Below, piece by piece: positions 17,568 to 27,578 of a stretch of DNA of 64,000 nt. The position numbers were made by a program, and so were the translations under genes. Each line of letters opens with the position of its first letter. Within the stretch, counting starts at the first letter, position 1. The notes under the pieces are model-generated. The model had not been told where the DNA came from, ran no database searches, and saw nothing but the letters and a program-made list of their open reading frames with translations. Origin of the DNA: Litoreibacter arenae DSM 19593 (GTDB taxonomy: Bacteria > Pseudomonadota > Alphaproteobacteria > Rhodobacterales > Rhodobacteraceae); NCBI RefSeq assembly GCF_000442275.2, contig NZ_KE557314.1, forward strand, positions 775,085 to 839,084. The letters run 5' to 3'.

Positions 17568-18190
17568 GTCACCACACGCAACGTCAGATTGATCCGGCCA
17601 CCATTTGGCAGCAGCATACTGGTGCCTGCCTTGATCCTGTCGACGCCGTGATACGTCAACCGCGCGTCACCGCCCATCACGACAACGTCGCCAGAGCGCA
17701 GCCAGACGCTTTCAGTTTTTCCGCCGCGTGTCAGGTTTCCAATCCGGAACAGTGCGTCGTCGCCCAATGAGACCGAAACCACGGGCCACGAAAAATCTGC
17801 CTCGTCGCGGTCCTGATGCAGGCCCATGCGCGCATCCTTGTCGTAGAAATTGATCAGGCAGCAATCCGGCAACCTGTCCGCGGGGCCAACCGCCCGCCAA
17901 ATATCCAGCACCGGGTCAGGTATCGCAGGCCATGGCATTCCTCGCGGATGCGTGGCCTCGTATCTGTAGCCCTTGGCGTCCGAGACCCAGCCAAGCCGCC
18001 CCGCCGAGGTCATTCTCACCGACATTTCCTTACCGCGACTGGTTGTCGGCGCAAACAGAGGTGCAGCGGCCGCAACGCTCCTCACGTCGCCGAGCAATGC
18101 GGACTGATGTGCATCGTCTAAAAAGCCTTCGAAAATTTGGAACCCACGGACCACTAAATCTGGTGTCCGGCGCGGCGGATTATCATTCAT
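17564..18190 (-). CDS. alkB: DNA oxidative demethylase AlkB
   Basis: A 208-residue Fe(II)/2-oxoglutarate dioxygenase that reverses 1-methyladenine and 3-methylcytosine in nucleic acid. The iron ligands are H125 and D127 in HQDRDE and H181 in YHGVDR; R199 and R205 in GRINLTLR bind 2-oxoglutarate and shape the site. Length is close to E. coli AlkB (216). It is a single gene facing away from dnaK, with the stop overlapping that of the export permease. No Ada-type regulator is in sight. Confidence 0.93.
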   Translation of the reverse strand: MNDNPPRRTPDLVVRGFQIFEGFLDDAHQSALLGDVRSVAAAAPLFAPTTSRGKEMSVRMTSAGRLGWVSDAKGYRYEATHPRGMPWPAIPDPVLDIWRAVGPADRLPDCCLINFYDKDARMGLHQDRDEADFSWPVVSVSLGDDALFRIGNLTRGGKTESVWLRSGDVVVMGGDARLTYHGVDRIKAGTSMLLPNGGRINLTLRVVT

Positions 18191-18256
18191 CTTCGCATCT
18201 CCGGTCCTTTATCCCACGTTTCTCACGTTTTTGAGAGATTCAGTCCGCACTGCGCC

Positions 18257-18284
18257 TTGCAGCACCATAGGGCCAGCCTTATAT
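18257..18284 (+). promoter_or_regulatory. possible heat-shock-type promoter of dnaK
   Basis: CTTGCAG (with TTGCAG at 18257-18262) is followed after 16 bases by TTATAT at 18279-18284, resembling the CTTG... / ...TATAT pattern of alphaproteobacterial RpoH promoters. It lies about 110 bases upstream of the dnaK ATG. The leader between can fold: CCGAT 18297-18301 pairs with ATCGG 18330-18334, with a GGGGC-TAC-GCCCC hairpin inside. No CIRCE element is seen. Confidence 0.45.
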
Positions 18285-18395
18285 ACCTTTCGAATTCCGA
18301 TGGGGCTACGCCCCCGGTTCAAATTTGGGATCGGAGCGCAAGCGCCAAAGTGGGCTTGTCTCCTCAACATCGCCGCGAAGAAAGGACCTACGCTA

Positions 18396-20324
18396 ATGGC
18401 TAAAGTCATCGGTATCGACCTTGGTACGACAAACTCCTGCGTTGCCATCATGGATGGCTCTCAACCTCGCGTTATCGAAAACGCCGAGGGTGCGCGCACA
18501 ACCCCCTCCATTGTTGCCTTCACAGACGACGAGCGTCTGGTCGGTCAGGCCGCCAAACGGCAGGCCGTGACCAACCCTGACAACACGATCTTCGGCGTGA
18601 AACGCCTGATCGGTCGCCGTTTTGACGACAAGGATCTTGCGAAAGACAAGAAGAACCTGCCCTTCGACGTGATCGACGGCGGCAACGGTGACGCTTGGGT
18701 TCTCGCGAAGGGTGAAAAATACAGCCCGTCGCAAATCTCTGCGTTCATCCTGCAAAAGATGAAAGAAACCGCCGAAAGCTATCTTGGTGAAGAAGTGACG
18801 CAAGCCGTCATCACCGTGCCTGCATATTTCAACGACGCCCAACGTCAGGCCACCAAGGACGCCGGCAAGATCGCGGGCCTCGAAGTGCTGCGCATCATCA
18901 ACGAGCCGACGGCCGCTGCGCTGGCGTATGGTCTCGACAAGAAAGAGACCAAGACCATTGCTGTTTATGACCTTGGCGGCGGTACGTTTGACGTAACCTT
19001 GCTGGAAATCGACGACGGTCTTTTCGAAGTGAAATCCACCAACGGTGACACGTTCCTTGGTGGTGAAGACTTTGACATGCGCATCGTCAACTATCTGGCC
19101 GACGAGTTCAAAAAAGAGAACGGCGTCGACCTGACCAAAGACAAGATGGCGCTGCAACGTCTGAAGGAAGCTGCCGAGAAAGCGAAGATCGAACTGTCGT
19201 CCTCGCAGCAGACCGAGATCAACCAGCCGTTTATCTCGATGGACCCCAAGGGCGGCCAGCCGCTGCACATGGTCATGAAACTGACTCGTGCCAAGCTGGA
19301 AAGCCTTGTTGGCGACCTGATCAAATCGTCGATCAAGCCGTGCCAAGCCGCGCTGAAAGACGCAGGCCTGTCGACTTCCGACATCGACGAGGTCGTGTTG
19401 GTTGGCGGTATGACCCGTATGCCAAAGGTCATCGAAGAGGTGTCCAAGTTCTTCGGTCGTGAGCCGAACAAGGGCGTGAACCCTGACGAAGTGGTCGCCA
19501 TGGGTGCCGCCGTTCAGGCTGGCGTCTTGCAAGGTGACGTGAAGGACGTGGTTCTTCTGGACGTGACCCCGCTGTCGCTGGGGATCGAAACCCTCGGCGG
19601 TGTGTTCACCCGCCTGATCGACCGAAACACCACGATCCCGACCAAGAAGTCGCAAATCTTCTCGACCGCCGAGGATAACCAGAACGCAGTGACCCTGCGG
19701 GTGTTCCAGGGCGAGCGCGAAATGGCCGCCGACAACAAGATCCTTGGTCAGTTCAACCTTGAGAACATTCCGCCCGCTCCGCGCGGACTGCCCCAGATCG
19801 AGGTGACCTTCGACATCGACGCCAACGGCATCGTTGAAGTTGGCGCCAAGGACAAAGGCACCGGCAAAGAGCAGAAGATCACGATCCAGGCTTCCGGCGG
19901 TCTGTCCGACGAGGACATCGAACAAATGGTCAAGGACGCAGAGGCCAACGCCGATGCGGACGCCGAACGCCGCGAGTTGGTCGAAGCCACGAACCAGGCT
20001 GAAAGCCTGATCCACGGTACCAAGAAGTCGCTGGAAGAGCATGGTGACAAGGTCGACGGCTCCACGGTCGAGGCCATTGAACTAGCGATCAAGGCATTGG
20101 AAGAGACGATGGACTCGAAAGATGCCGGCAAGATCAAAGGCGGTATCCAGAACCTGACCGATGCTGCGATGAAGCTGGGCGAAGCGATCTACAAGTCGCA
20201 GCAAGACGAAGCTGCCGCCTCCGCGCCTTCCGAGGACGAAGAGGCGGACGACGGTCCGCGTAGCGTTGACGAGGATATCGTGGACGCCGACTTCGAAGAT
20301 CTGGACGACGACAAGCGCGCCTGA
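18396..20324 (+). CDS. dnaK: chaperone DnaK (Hsp70)
   Basis: A 642-residue Hsp70 that binds unfolded proteins with DnaJ and GrpE. The ATPase domain starts [13 protein letters not shown] and carries [11 protein letters not shown] and [10 protein letters not shown]; the substrate domain follows the [14 protein letters not shown] linker region, and the acidic tail contains [21 protein letters not shown] split over the last 30 residues. ATG 18396 has AAAGGA upstream; the longer frame from 18231 is not Hsp70-like. dnaJ follows after 87 bases, and grpE and hrcA are 7 kb away, so all of the Hsp70 machine is in this window. Confidence 0.98.
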   Translation: MAKVIGIDLGTTNSCVAIMDGSQPRVIENAEGARTTPSIVAFTDDERLVGQAAKRQAVTNPDNTIFGVKRLIGRRFDDKDLAKDKKNLPFDVIDGGNGDAWVLAKGEKYSPSQISAFILQKMKETAESYLGEEVTQAVITVPAYFNDAQRQATKDAGKIAGLEVLRIINEPTAAALAYGLDKKETKTIAVYDLGGGTFDVTLLEIDDGLFEVKSTNGDTFLGGEDFDMRIVNYLADEFKKENGVDLTKDKMALQRLKEAAEKAKIELSSSQQTEINQPFISMDPKGGQPLHMVMKLTRAKLESLVGDLIKSSIKPCQAALKDAGLSTSDIDEVVLVGGMTRMPKVIEEVSKFFGREPNKGVNPDEVVAMGAAVQAGVLQGDVKDVVLLDVTPLSLGIETLGGVFTRLIDRNTTIPTKKSQIFSTAEDNQNAVTLRVFQGEREMAADNKILGQFNLENIPPAPRGLPQIEVTFDIDANGIVEVGAKDKGTGKEQKITIQASGGLSDEDIEQMVKDAEANADADAERRELVEATNQAESLIHGTKKSLEEHGDKVDGSTVEAIELAIKALEETMDSKDAGKIKGGIQNLTDAAMKLGEAIYKSQQDEAAASAPSEDEEADDGPRSVDEDIVDADFEDLDDDKRA

Positions 20325-20346
20325 TGGCGCCACGTCCTGAAATCAG

Positions 20347-20374
20347 AGACCGGCCCGATTATTTGGGCCGGTCT
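20347..20374 (+). terminator. dnaK-dnaJ intergenic hairpin
   Basis: A 10-bp perfect stem, AGACCGGCCC (20347-20356) with GGGCCGGTCT (20365-20374), and an eight-base loop. Only a short GTTT follows, not a T-run, so it is a weak terminator or an RNA 3'-end stabiliser that could lower dnaJ relative to dnaK. Confidence 0.6.
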
Positions 20375-20411
20375 GAATGTTTCAGGGATCGAGTTTTTGG
20401 AAGGTTGATCC

Positions 20412-21554
20412 ATGGCAAAACGTGACTATTACGAGGTTCTGGGCGTCGCGCGCGGGGCTTCGGCGGACGAGTTGAAAAAAGCCTATCGCACCAAGGCAAA
20501 AGAACTGCACCCCGACCGCAATTCCGACAACCCGAATGCGGAAGCGCAGTTCAAAGAGGCCAACGAGGCCTACGAAGTTCTGAAGGATGCCGACAAGAAG
20601 GCGGCCTATGACCGCTACGGCCACGCCGCGTTCGAGAACGGCATGGGTGGCGGTGGCCAGCGCCATGGTGGCAACGGCGATTTCTCCTCTGCATTTTCCG
20701 ATGTGTTCGAAGACCTGTTCGGCGATTTCATGGGCGGCGGCGGTCAGCGTGGCGGACGCCAACGGGCGACGCGCGGCTCTGATCTTCGCTACAACTTGCG
20801 CATCTCGCTCGAAGACGCATTTGCCGGGATGCAGAAATCCATCACCGTGCCGACTTCCGTGTCGTGCACCGGCTGTGACGGCTCCGGCGCAGAGGGTGGC
20901 GCAGAGCCGCAAACCTGCCCAACCTGTTCCGGCATGGGCAAGGTCCGCGCGCAGCAAGGTTTCTTCACTGTTGAGCGCACCTGCCCGACCTGTTCGGGTA
21001 TCGGCCAGATCATCAAGAACCCCTGCCGCACTTGCGGCGGCTCAGGCCGTCAGGAGAAAGAGCGCTCGTTGAGCGTCAATATTCCCGCTGGCGTCGAGAC
21101 CGGCACCCGCATCCGCCTTGCCGGCGAAGGCGAGGCAGGTTTGCGCGGCGGGCCAGCCGGTGACCTGTACATCTTCATCGACGTCAAGGACCACGATCTA
21201 TTCCAGCGCGAAGGCCTCGACCTATTCTGCCGCGTACCGGTGTCCATGACGACCGCCGCAATCGGCGGCGATGTCGAGGTGCCGACCATAGACGGTGGCC
21301 GGTCGCGCGTTAAAGTGCCTGCCGGTAGCCAGTCCGGCCGACAAATGCGCCTGCGCTCCAAGGGTATGCCCGCACTGCGCGGCGCTGGAACGGGTGACAT
21401 GTTCATCGAGCTGGCAGTCGAAACCCCGGTCAATCTGACCAGCAAGCAGAAAGAGCTGCTTCGGGAGTTCGAGAAACTAAGCGAGGAAAACAACCCTCAC
21501 CTTTCCAGCTTCTTCACCAAGGTCAAATCCTTCTGGGAAGATATGAAAAGCTAA
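20412..21554 (+). CDS. dnaJ: chaperone DnaJ (Hsp40, type I)
   Basis: A 380-residue co-chaperone that delivers substrates to DnaK and stimulates its ATPase. The J domain (residues 1-70) has the HPDRNSD motif, then a Gly/Phe-rich linker, then a zinc domain with four CxxCxGxG repeats ([32 protein letters not shown]) and the C-terminal peptide-binding region. All type I parts are intact. A GGAAGG ribosome site precedes the ATG. A strong hairpin directly follows the stop. Confidence 0.98.
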   Translation: MAKRDYYEVLGVARGASADELKKAYRTKAKELHPDRNSDNPNAEAQFKEANEAYEVLKDADKKAAYDRYGHAAFENGMGGGGQRHGGNGDFSSAFSDVFEDLFGDFMGGGGQRGGRQRATRGSDLRYNLRISLEDAFAGMQKSITVPTSVSCTGCDGSGAEGGAEPQTCPTCSGMGKVRAQQGFFTVERTCPTCSGIGQIIKNPCRTCGGSGRQEKERSLSVNIPAGVETGTRIRLAGEGEAGLRGGPAGDLYIFIDVKDHDLFQREGLDLFCRVPVSMTTAAIGGDVEVPTIDGGRSRVKVPAGSQSGRQMRLRSKGMPALRGAGTGDMFIELAVETPVNLTSKQKELLREFEKLSEENNPHLSSFFTKVKSFWEDMKS

Positions 21555-21556
21555 AT

Positions 21557-21579
21557 GAGGTGGGCAACTTGCCCACCTC
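21557..21579. terminator. hairpin after dnaJ, shared with the converging small gene
   Basis: GAGGTGGGCAA (21557-21567) is exactly complementary to TTGCCCACCTC (21569-21579), overlapping the bases just after the dnaJ stop. On the plus strand it is followed by TAGTTTTA, a short T-run, so it can end the dnaKJ transcript. On the minus strand it lies just after the stop of the small gene at 21585-21734. Confidence 0.75.
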
Positions 21580-21584
21580 TAGTT

Positions 21585-21734
21585 TTAGCCAAGGCGCTTA
21601 CATTCAGAACACTTTGCTTTGCCGCCAGTACCGGAACGCAAATTTTCACGCTCAATGTTGTTGCCGGTGTTGCAGTTAGTGTCGTCGTGGTAGACAGGCG
21701 CTTTGACGGAGTGCCATGGACTCTTCTTGGCCAT
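21585..21734 (-). CDS. small conserved-looking protein with Cys-x-x-Cys end (49 aa)
   Basis: A 49-residue ORF. ATG 21734 has a strong AAAGGA ribosome site about seven bases upstream. The protein starts MAKKSPWHSVKAP, has an N-x-C-N-T-G-N-N-I-E-x-E-N core with C21, then SGTGGK and C42-x-x-C45 near the end. Three Cys plus H16 could bind zinc or an Fe-S cluster. I recall similar short 'CNTGNNIExEN...GTGGKxxCxxC' proteins in related bacteria but cannot verify this here. It converges on dnaJ and shares the hairpin at 21557-21579. Function unknown. Confidence 0.72.
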   Translation of the reverse strand: MAKKSPWHSVKAPVYHDDTNCNTGNNIERENLRSGTGGKAKCSECKRLG

Positions 21735-21992
21735 CGGTCATCCTTTCTCCAGCTTTGCTGGATCTAAAAAGGAACCGCCCTTGACAGCTGTCTAAATTTG
21801 GATTCTCATCCAAACACTTCATAGCCCCTGTTGACGGTTCCGTTACAGGTGAAGAAGCAGACGCTGTCTCGGGTCGAATCTTGGCAGCGTCTTTTCTTTG
21901 TCCTGCACAGTGTGGAATCCAAAATTACTTCGAGTCAAGCATATCGTTGCCATGATCGAATTATCTACAACATGTAGAGGCTGCCCATAAAG
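21735..21992. other. 258-base gap upstream of the small Cys protein gene and downstream of maeB
   Basis: On the minus strand it must hold the promoter of the small gene. A hairpin (TCCAGC 21748-21753 with GCTGGA 21757-21762) lies just before its ribosome site. A palindrome GACAGCTGTC is at 21783-21792 and a 7-bp dyad TTTGGAT-TCTC-ATCCAAA at 21797-21814, both operator-like. On the plus strand AGACGCTG 21859-21866 pairs with CAGCGTCT 21885-21892 and is followed by TTTCTTTG, like an intrinsic terminator with no known gene before it. Confidence 0.5.
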
Positions 21993-24251
21993 CTATCCCA
22001 CGTTACATGCCGCCATCACCGCCATGTTCAGAATGTCGTTGGCCGTCGATGTCGTCGAACAAATCTGAACCGGATGATCCACACCGCTCAGGATCGGGCC
22101 TATCACGGTCGCGCCGCCCATTTCCTGCATCAGCTTGACCGAGATCGACGCCGAATGTCGCGCGGGGACGACCAGAACGTTGGCTGGGCCTGACAAACGA
22201 CAGAACGGGTAATGCGCCATCACGTTGGTATTCATTGCGACATCCACGGTCATTTCGCCGTCATACTCAAAATCCACCCCGCGCTCGTCCAACACCTTTG
22301 TGGCGATATGCATCTTCTCGGCGCGCTCGCTGACGGGATATCCGAAGGTCGAAAAACTGACGAAGGCGACGCGCGGCTCCAAGCCCAGCGACCGCGCGGT
22401 CGCCGCGCCGCGTTCCGCGATATCGGCCAGGGTCTGCTCGCTTGGCCATTCGTGCACCAGCGTATCCGCTATCAAGACAATACGTCCGTTTCGTAACAGC
22501 GCGGTCACGCCCACGGCTCCGTCCTGGGGGGACACATCAAGTGCATGGTTCAAAAGCTCCAGCACATGCGCGGATTTTCGGGTTGCCCCCGTAATCAGCC
22601 CGTCGCCGTGACCATGCGCCAGCATCAGCGCCGAAAACACATGCCTGTCGCGCGCCGCAAGCCGGTGAACGTCTTGCGCGTCATACCCCTTGCGTTGAAG
22701 TCGCTTGTAGAGGAAGGCGCGGTAGGTATCCAAATGCTCGGTGTTGCGGGCGTTCACGATGGTCAACTCGCGGTATGCGTCCTCTAACCCGGCCGCCGTT
22801 AGCTTTTCCTTAACGTCCTCCTCCCGCCCGACAACCAGCGCCTGCCCAAGGCCCGAGCGTTGATAGGACACCGCAGCACGAAGCACGCGCACGTCGTCGC
22901 CCTCCGCAAAAATCATACGAGCGTTCTTTGTCCTCGCACGGTTGTGCAAGCCTTCGAGCATCGACGCAGTCGGGTCCATGCGCGACCGCAAGGTCACGGT
23001 GTAGGCGTCAAAGTCGACGATTGGTTTGCGCGCCACGGCGCTGTCCATACCAGCTTGCGCGACCGCTGGGGGAATTGTGTGGATCAGTCGCGGATCGAAT
23101 GGCGTCGGAATAATATAGTCCCGCCCGAATGTCAGCTTGCTGCCATAGGCGACGGCCACCTCGTCCGGCACGTCCTCCCGCGCCAGCTTCGCAAGCGCCT
23201 CGGCGCAGGCGATCTTCATCGCGTCATTGATCGTGCGCGCCTGAATGTCGAGCGCCCCGCGGAACAGATACGGAAAGCACAGCACGTTGTTGACCTGATT
23301 GGGGTAGTCCGAGCGCCCCGTCGCCACGATAGCATCCGGCCGGACTTCGTGGGCATCTTCCGGCGTGATTTCGGGGTCTGGGTTGGCCATCGCGAAAATC
23401 ACCGGATTGTCCGCCATGGACTTCACCATGTCTTGCGTCACCGCCCCTTTTGCCGACACGCCAAGAAACACGTCGGCTCCGGTCATGGCTTCCTCAAGGC
23501 TGCGATCGGAGGTCTTCGCCGCGTGGGCAGACTTCCATTGGTTCATCCCCTCGGTTCGGCCCTGAAAGATGACGCCCTTGGTGTCGCAAACGATGCAGTT
23601 GTCGTGCTTCGCGCCCATCGCCTTGATAAGCTCGATGCAGGCAATCCCCGCCGCGCCCGCGCCGTTGAGGACGATTTTGCAGTCCTCGATTTTCTTGCCG
23701 GTCAGATGAAGCGCGTTCAAAAGCCCCGCCGCGCAAATCACCGCGGTGCCGTGCTGGTCATCATGGAACACCGGAATGTCCATCTCCTCACGCAGCCGCT
23801 GCTCGATCATGAAGCATTCAGGTGCCTTGATATCTTCCAGATTGATGCCCCCGAAGCTGGGGCCCATGAGGCGCACCGCGTTTATGAATTCCTCCGGGTC
23901 TTCGGTGTCCAGCTCAAGGTCAATCGAGTTGACATCTGCGAACCGCTTGAACAGCACCGCCTTGCCTTCCATCACCGGCTTGGATGCCAGCGCCCCCAAA
24001 TTGCCCATGCCCAGAATGGCCGTGCCGTTGGAGATCACCGCGACCATGTTGCCCTTGGTCGTATAGTCATACGCCGCCGCCGGATTGTCCGCGATCGCTT
24101 GCACCGGCACTGCGACGCCGGGGGAATATGCCAGGCTCAAGTCACGCTGCGTCGCCATGGGGGTTGAGGCCGTAACCTTCAATTTCCCCGGTGTAGGCTC
24201 CAGATGATACGAGAGCGCTTCTTCGTCGGTGACGCGATTTTTCTTGGACAT
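21993..24251 (-). CDS. maeB: NADP-dependent malic enzyme with phosphotransacetylase-like domain
   Basis: A 752-residue two-domain protein. The N-terminal part, about residues 1-430, is the malic enzyme that decarboxylates malate to pyruvate with NADP (SLAYSPGVAVP start, FHDDQHGTA and NGAGAAG motifs). The C-terminal part, about 440-752, resembles phosphate acetyltransferase but in MaeB proteins acts as a regulatory acetyl-CoA-binding domain, not an enzyme. Length and layout are normal. It is a single gene that diverges from mutS across 133 bases. Confidence 0.95.
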   Translation of the reverse strand: MSKKNRVTDEEALSYHLEPTPGKLKVTASTPMATQRDLSLAYSPGVAVPVQAIADNPAAAYDYTTKGNMVAVISNGTAILGMGNLGALASKPVMEGKAVLFKRFADVNSIDLELDTEDPEEFINAVRLMGPSFGGINLEDIKAPECFMIEQRLREEMDIPVFHDDQHGTAVICAAGLLNALHLTGKKIEDCKIVLNGAGAAGIACIELIKAMGAKHDNCIVCDTKGVIFQGRTEGMNQWKSAHAAKTSDRSLEEAMTGADVFLGVSAKGAVTQDMVKSMADNPVIFAMANPDPEITPEDAHEVRPDAIVATGRSDYPNQVNNVLCFPYLFRGALDIQARTINDAMKIACAEALAKLAREDVPDEVAVAYGSKLTFGRDYIIPTPFDPRLIHTIPPAVAQAGMDSAVARKPIVDFDAYTVTLRSRMDPTASMLEGLHNRARTKNARMIFAEGDDVRVLRAAVSYQRSGLGQALVVGREEDVKEKLTAAGLEDAYRELTIVNARNTEHLDTYRAFLYKRLQRKGYDAQDVHRLAARDRHVFSALMLAHGHGDGLITGATRKSAHVLELLNHALDVSPQDGAVGVTALLRNGRIVLIADTLVHEWPSEQTLADIAERGAATARSLGLEPRVAFVSFSTFGYPVSERAEKMHIATKVLDERGVDFEYDGEMTVDVAMNTNVMAHYPFCRLSGPANVLVVPARHSASISVKLMQEMGGATVIGPILSGVDHPVQICSTTSTANDILNMAVMAACNVG

Positions 24252-24384
24252 AGGGGTTCCTTTGGTTGAGCCGGACCCAATTGTTACCCGCCTTACCCTC
24301 GCGCGACAACATCCCTCGGAATTCGGGGTTTCGCCGCCCCGCTTCGACCTTTAGAATCAAGGCGACACCACGGGGGGTGAATTC

Positions 24385-27033
24385 TTGAACGTCGCCAATG
24401 CATCTGTGACGCCAATGATGGCGCAATATCTGGAGATCAAAGCCCAGTATTCCGACGCGCTGCTGTTCTATCGCATGGGCGACTTCTACGAGTTGTTCTT
24501 CGACGACGCCGTTGCCGCTTCCGAAGCCTTGGACATCGCCCTGACCAAACGCGGCAAGCATCTGGGCAACGATATTCCGATGTGCGGTGTTCCTGTTCAT
24601 GCAGCCGAAAACTACCTGCTGACCCTGATCCGCAAAGGGTTCCGCGTGGCCGTGGGCGAGCAGTTGGAAAGCCCTGCCGAGGCGAAAAAGCGCGGCTCGA
24701 AATCCGTCGTCAAACGAGATGTGGTGCGCCTTGTCACTCCCGGCACCCTGACCGAGGACAGCCTGCTAGAGCCGCGCCGCCACAACTTTCTTGCCGCCTA
24801 TTGCGAAATTCGCGGCGATGGCGCGATGGCTTGGGTCGATATCTCAACCGGAGAAATGCGCGTCGCCTCCTGTTCGCGGATGCGCCTGTCACCTGAACTT
24901 GCGCGGCTGGCACCAAGCGAGGTGTTGGTGTCAGACACGGAATTCGACGACCTGCGCGAGATTGTGGAGGAAACCGGATCGGCGCTAACGCCGCTGAGCA
25001 AAGGAGGTTTCGACAGCACTTCCGCAGAAAAGCGCCTTGTTAGTCTCTATTCTGTCAGTTCTCTGGACGCGTTCGGAACCTTTGCCCGTGCCGAGGTTTC
25101 GGCTTTAGGCGCGCTGGTCGATTACCTCGACATAACGCAAAAGGGCAAGCTGCCCTTACTGCGCCCGCCAGTCCGCGAAGCGGCAAACAGGACCATGCAG
25201 ATCGACGCGGCGACGCGGCGCAATCTGGAGCTGACCCAAACGCTGAACGGCACCCGTAAGGGGTCGGTCTTGGATACAATCGACAGAACCCTGACCGCAG
25301 GCGGCGCGCGGCTTCTGGATCGCAGGCTTTCCAGCCCCTCAACCGATCTGGCCGAGTTGACCGGGCGATTGGACGCGGTCGAGTGCTTTCGCAATGCATC
25401 CCGGCTGAGAACGGATTTGAGAACCGCCCTGCGTCGGGTGCCGGACATGGACCGTGCGCTGTCACGAATTGCCATGGGCCGCGGCGGGCCGCGTGATCTC
25501 GTGGCACTACGAACCGGTCTTGAACAGTGTCTAAACCTGCGGGATTTGCTGATTTCAGAGGCTTTGCCGGAGCAAATCCAAACCTGTGTCGCAGATCTGG
25601 TGGGTCATGAGGACACGTTATCGACGCTCCATAATACTCTGGTTGCGGAACCCCCACTGCTCGCCCGCGATGGCGGCTTCGTCGCCAACGGGTTCGACGC
25701 AGAACTTGATGAAATGCGCAAACTCCGTGACGAAGGCCGCAAGATCATCGCGGAATATCAAGCGGAGTATGCCAACGACACCGGCGTGTCCTCTCTGAAA
25801 ATCAAGCACAACAACGTGCTGGGATATTTCATCGAAACCACCGCGTCGCACGCTGAGAAGATGCTGAAGCCTCCATTGTCGGAACGCTTCATTCACCGAC
25901 AAACCACTGCCAACGCTATTCGCTTCACAACGCTGGAGCTATCGGAGCTGGAGACCAAGATCTTGAACGCTGGTGGTAGGGCGCTTGAGATTGAGCTGCG
26001 TATATTTAACAGCGTCTGCGAGGCGGTGCTTGAGGTGAGCGCGAGCCTTTTCGCCGCTGCCGCGGCGCTTGCCCAGCTTGATGTGTTCACCTCGCTCGCC
26101 GATCTTTCCGCGTCCGAGAATTGGGTGCGTCCGCAAATCGATGAGACACGCGCGTTCAACATTAGCGGCGGGCGTCACCCGGTTGTCGAGAAGGCGTTGA
26201 AGGATCAGGGCGCGTCTCCTTTTGTTGCCAACAGTTGCGATTTGTCCGCTGACGACGGCGCATCCAGCATCTGGCTGCTGACCGGACCCAACATGGCGGG
26301 TAAATCCACATTCCTCCGGCAGAACGCAATTATCGCCCTTTTGGCCCAAATAGGCTCTTATGTACCCGCCGATGCAGCCCATATCGGGCTTGTATCGCAG
26401 CTGTTCAGCCGTGTCGGCGCGTCGGACGATCTGGCGCGCGGCCGGTCGACATTCATGGTCGAAATGGTCGAAACGGCCGCGATCTTGAACCAAGCCGACG
26501 AGCGTGCGCTGGTGATCCTAGATGAAATTGGCCGTGGAACCGCGACCTATGACGGCCTTTCGATCGCATGGGCGACGCTGGAACACCTGCACGCGTCGAA
26601 CACCTGCCGGGCGCTGTTTGCAACGCATTACCACGAATTGACCGCGCTAGCAGGCAAGTTGCCCGGCGTCGAGAACGCGACTGTGACCGTCAAAGAATGG
26701 GAAGGCGACGTCATTTTCCTGCACGAGGTCAAACGCGGAGCGGCTGACCGGTCTTATGGTGTTCAGGTCGCGAAACTTGCGGGCCTTCCGGCTTCGGTCA
26801 TCGCCCGCGCGCGGGTCGTTTTGGAGCAATTGGAAAAAGGCGAACGCGAAGGTGGTACGCGCCAGAAAGCGCTGATTGACGATCTGCCGCTGTTCTCGGC
26901 TGCGCCCGCACCGCAACCTCAGATCAAGGCGTCGGCGGTTGAGGCCAGATTGAAGGACGTCTCGCCCGACGAGTTAACGCCGCGCGAGGCCTTGCAGCTT
27001 CTCTACGATCTGAAAGATCTAAGCCGGAGTTGA
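24385..27033 (+). CDS. mutS: DNA mismatch repair ATPase MutS
   Basis: An 882-residue mismatch sensor. Near the N-terminus are [14 protein letters not shown] and the mismatch-binding [12 protein letters not shown], whose Phe-x-Glu contacts the mispaired base; the ATPase has Walker [10 protein letters not shown] (starting at residue 634) and Walker [12 protein letters not shown]. The start is TTG 24385, supported by a GGGGGG tract six to eight bases upstream; in-frame ATGs occur from residue 11. Its last 15 bases overlap the 3' end of the converging grpE. mutL is not in the window. Confidence 0.96.
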   Translation: MNVANASVTPMMAQYLEIKAQYSDALLFYRMGDFYELFFDDAVAASEALDIALTKRGKHLGNDIPMCGVPVHAAENYLLTLIRKGFRVAVGEQLESPAEAKKRGSKSVVKRDVVRLVTPGTLTEDSLLEPRRHNFLAAYCEIRGDGAMAWVDISTGEMRVASCSRMRLSPELARLAPSEVLVSDTEFDDLREIVEETGSALTPLSKGGFDSTSAEKRLVSLYSVSSLDAFGTFARAEVSALGALVDYLDITQKGKLPLLRPPVREAANRTMQIDAATRRNLELTQTLNGTRKGSVLDTIDRTLTAGGARLLDRRLSSPSTDLAELTGRLDAVECFRNASRLRTDLRTALRRVPDMDRALSRIAMGRGGPRDLVALRTGLEQCLNLRDLLISEALPEQIQTCVADLVGHEDTLSTLHNTLVAEPPLLARDGGFVANGFDAELDEMRKLRDEGRKIIAEYQAEYANDTGVSSLKIKHNNVLGYFIETTASHAEKMLKPPLSERFIHRQTTANAIRFTTLELSELETKILNAGGRALEIELRIFNSVCEAVLEVSASLFAAAAALAQLDVFTSLADLSASENWVRPQIDETRAFNISGGRHPVVEKALKDQGASPFVANSCDLSADDGASSIWLLTGPNMAGKSTFLRQNAIIALLAQIGSYVPADAAHIGLVSQLFSRVGASDDLARGRSTFMVEMVETAAILNQADERALVILDEIGRGTATYDGLSIAWATLEHLHASNTCRALFATHYHELTALAGKLPGVENATVTVKEWEGDVIFLHEVKRGAADRSYGVQVAKLAGLPASVIARARVVLEQLEKGEREGGTRQKALIDDLPLFSAAPAPQPQIKASAVEARLKDVSPDELTPREALQLLYDLKDLSRS

Positions 27034-27570
27034 CGAAACGCCGACCTGCGCAGGGCGCAACAGGCGATCGTGAAGCAAGAAGCCTTCCGACATCACCTGA
27101 ATGATATCGCCCGCTTTGGTGTCGGGCAGAGGAGCCTCGAACATGGCTTCGTGAAGTTGCGGGTCAAACTTGTCGCCCACTTCCGGCATGATAGGCTCTA
27201 TCTTGTGCTTGCCAAATACGTGGATCAGTTCGCGCAAGGTCAGCTCGACGCCCTCGAAAAACGCCTTGGAAGCGTCGCGCTGCGCTTCGTCGGCGGAGTC
27301 CAACGCGCGGCGCAGGTTGTCGTAGACCGGCAACATATCTTTCGCCAGTTTGGAGCCGCCATAGCTTTCAGCCTCACGGCGATCACGCTCCCCGCGTTTA
27401 CGTGTATTCTCGATGTCAGCCAACGCCCGCAGAAGACGGTCCTTCAGCATGTCACGCTCTTCTACAAGCGCCTGAATCTCGTCGGCCTCGTCCGTTATGT
27501 CCACGGACTCGTCGGCCATAGCCTCCAAGTGATCCGTTTGAAAGTCGTCTTCTTTGTTCATGCCAGACAT
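27019..27570 (-). CDS. grpE: nucleotide exchange factor GrpE
   Basis: A 183-residue factor that releases ADP from DnaK. An acidic N-terminal segment leads into a long coiled-coil helix (about residues 28-85, with [18 protein letters not shown]) and the beta-wing domain with HEAMFEAP and [22 protein letters not shown] lies about six bases before the ATG. It follows hrcA by eight bases in a minus-strand operon, the usual hrcA-grpE order, and its end overlaps mutS. Confidence 0.96.
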   Translation of the reverse strand: MSGMNKEDDFQTDHLEAMADESVDITDEADEIQALVEERDMLKDRLLRALADIENTRKRGERDRREAESYGGSKLAKDMLPVYDNLRRALDSADEAQRDASKAFFEGVELTLRELIHVFGKHKIEPIMPEVGDKFDPQLHEAMFEAPLPDTKAGDIIQVMSEGFLLHDRLLRPAQVGVSSTPA

Positions 27571-27578
27571 TTGTACCT

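Noticed and set aside
18393-20042. 549-codon minus-strand open frame across dnaK
   Set aside because: It is the shadow of dnaK in a high-GC genome; no ribosome site or family-like motif was seen.
22860-24167. 435-codon plus-strand open frame across maeB
   Set aside because: Antisense shadow with high His/Arg content; maeB is clearly real on the other strand.
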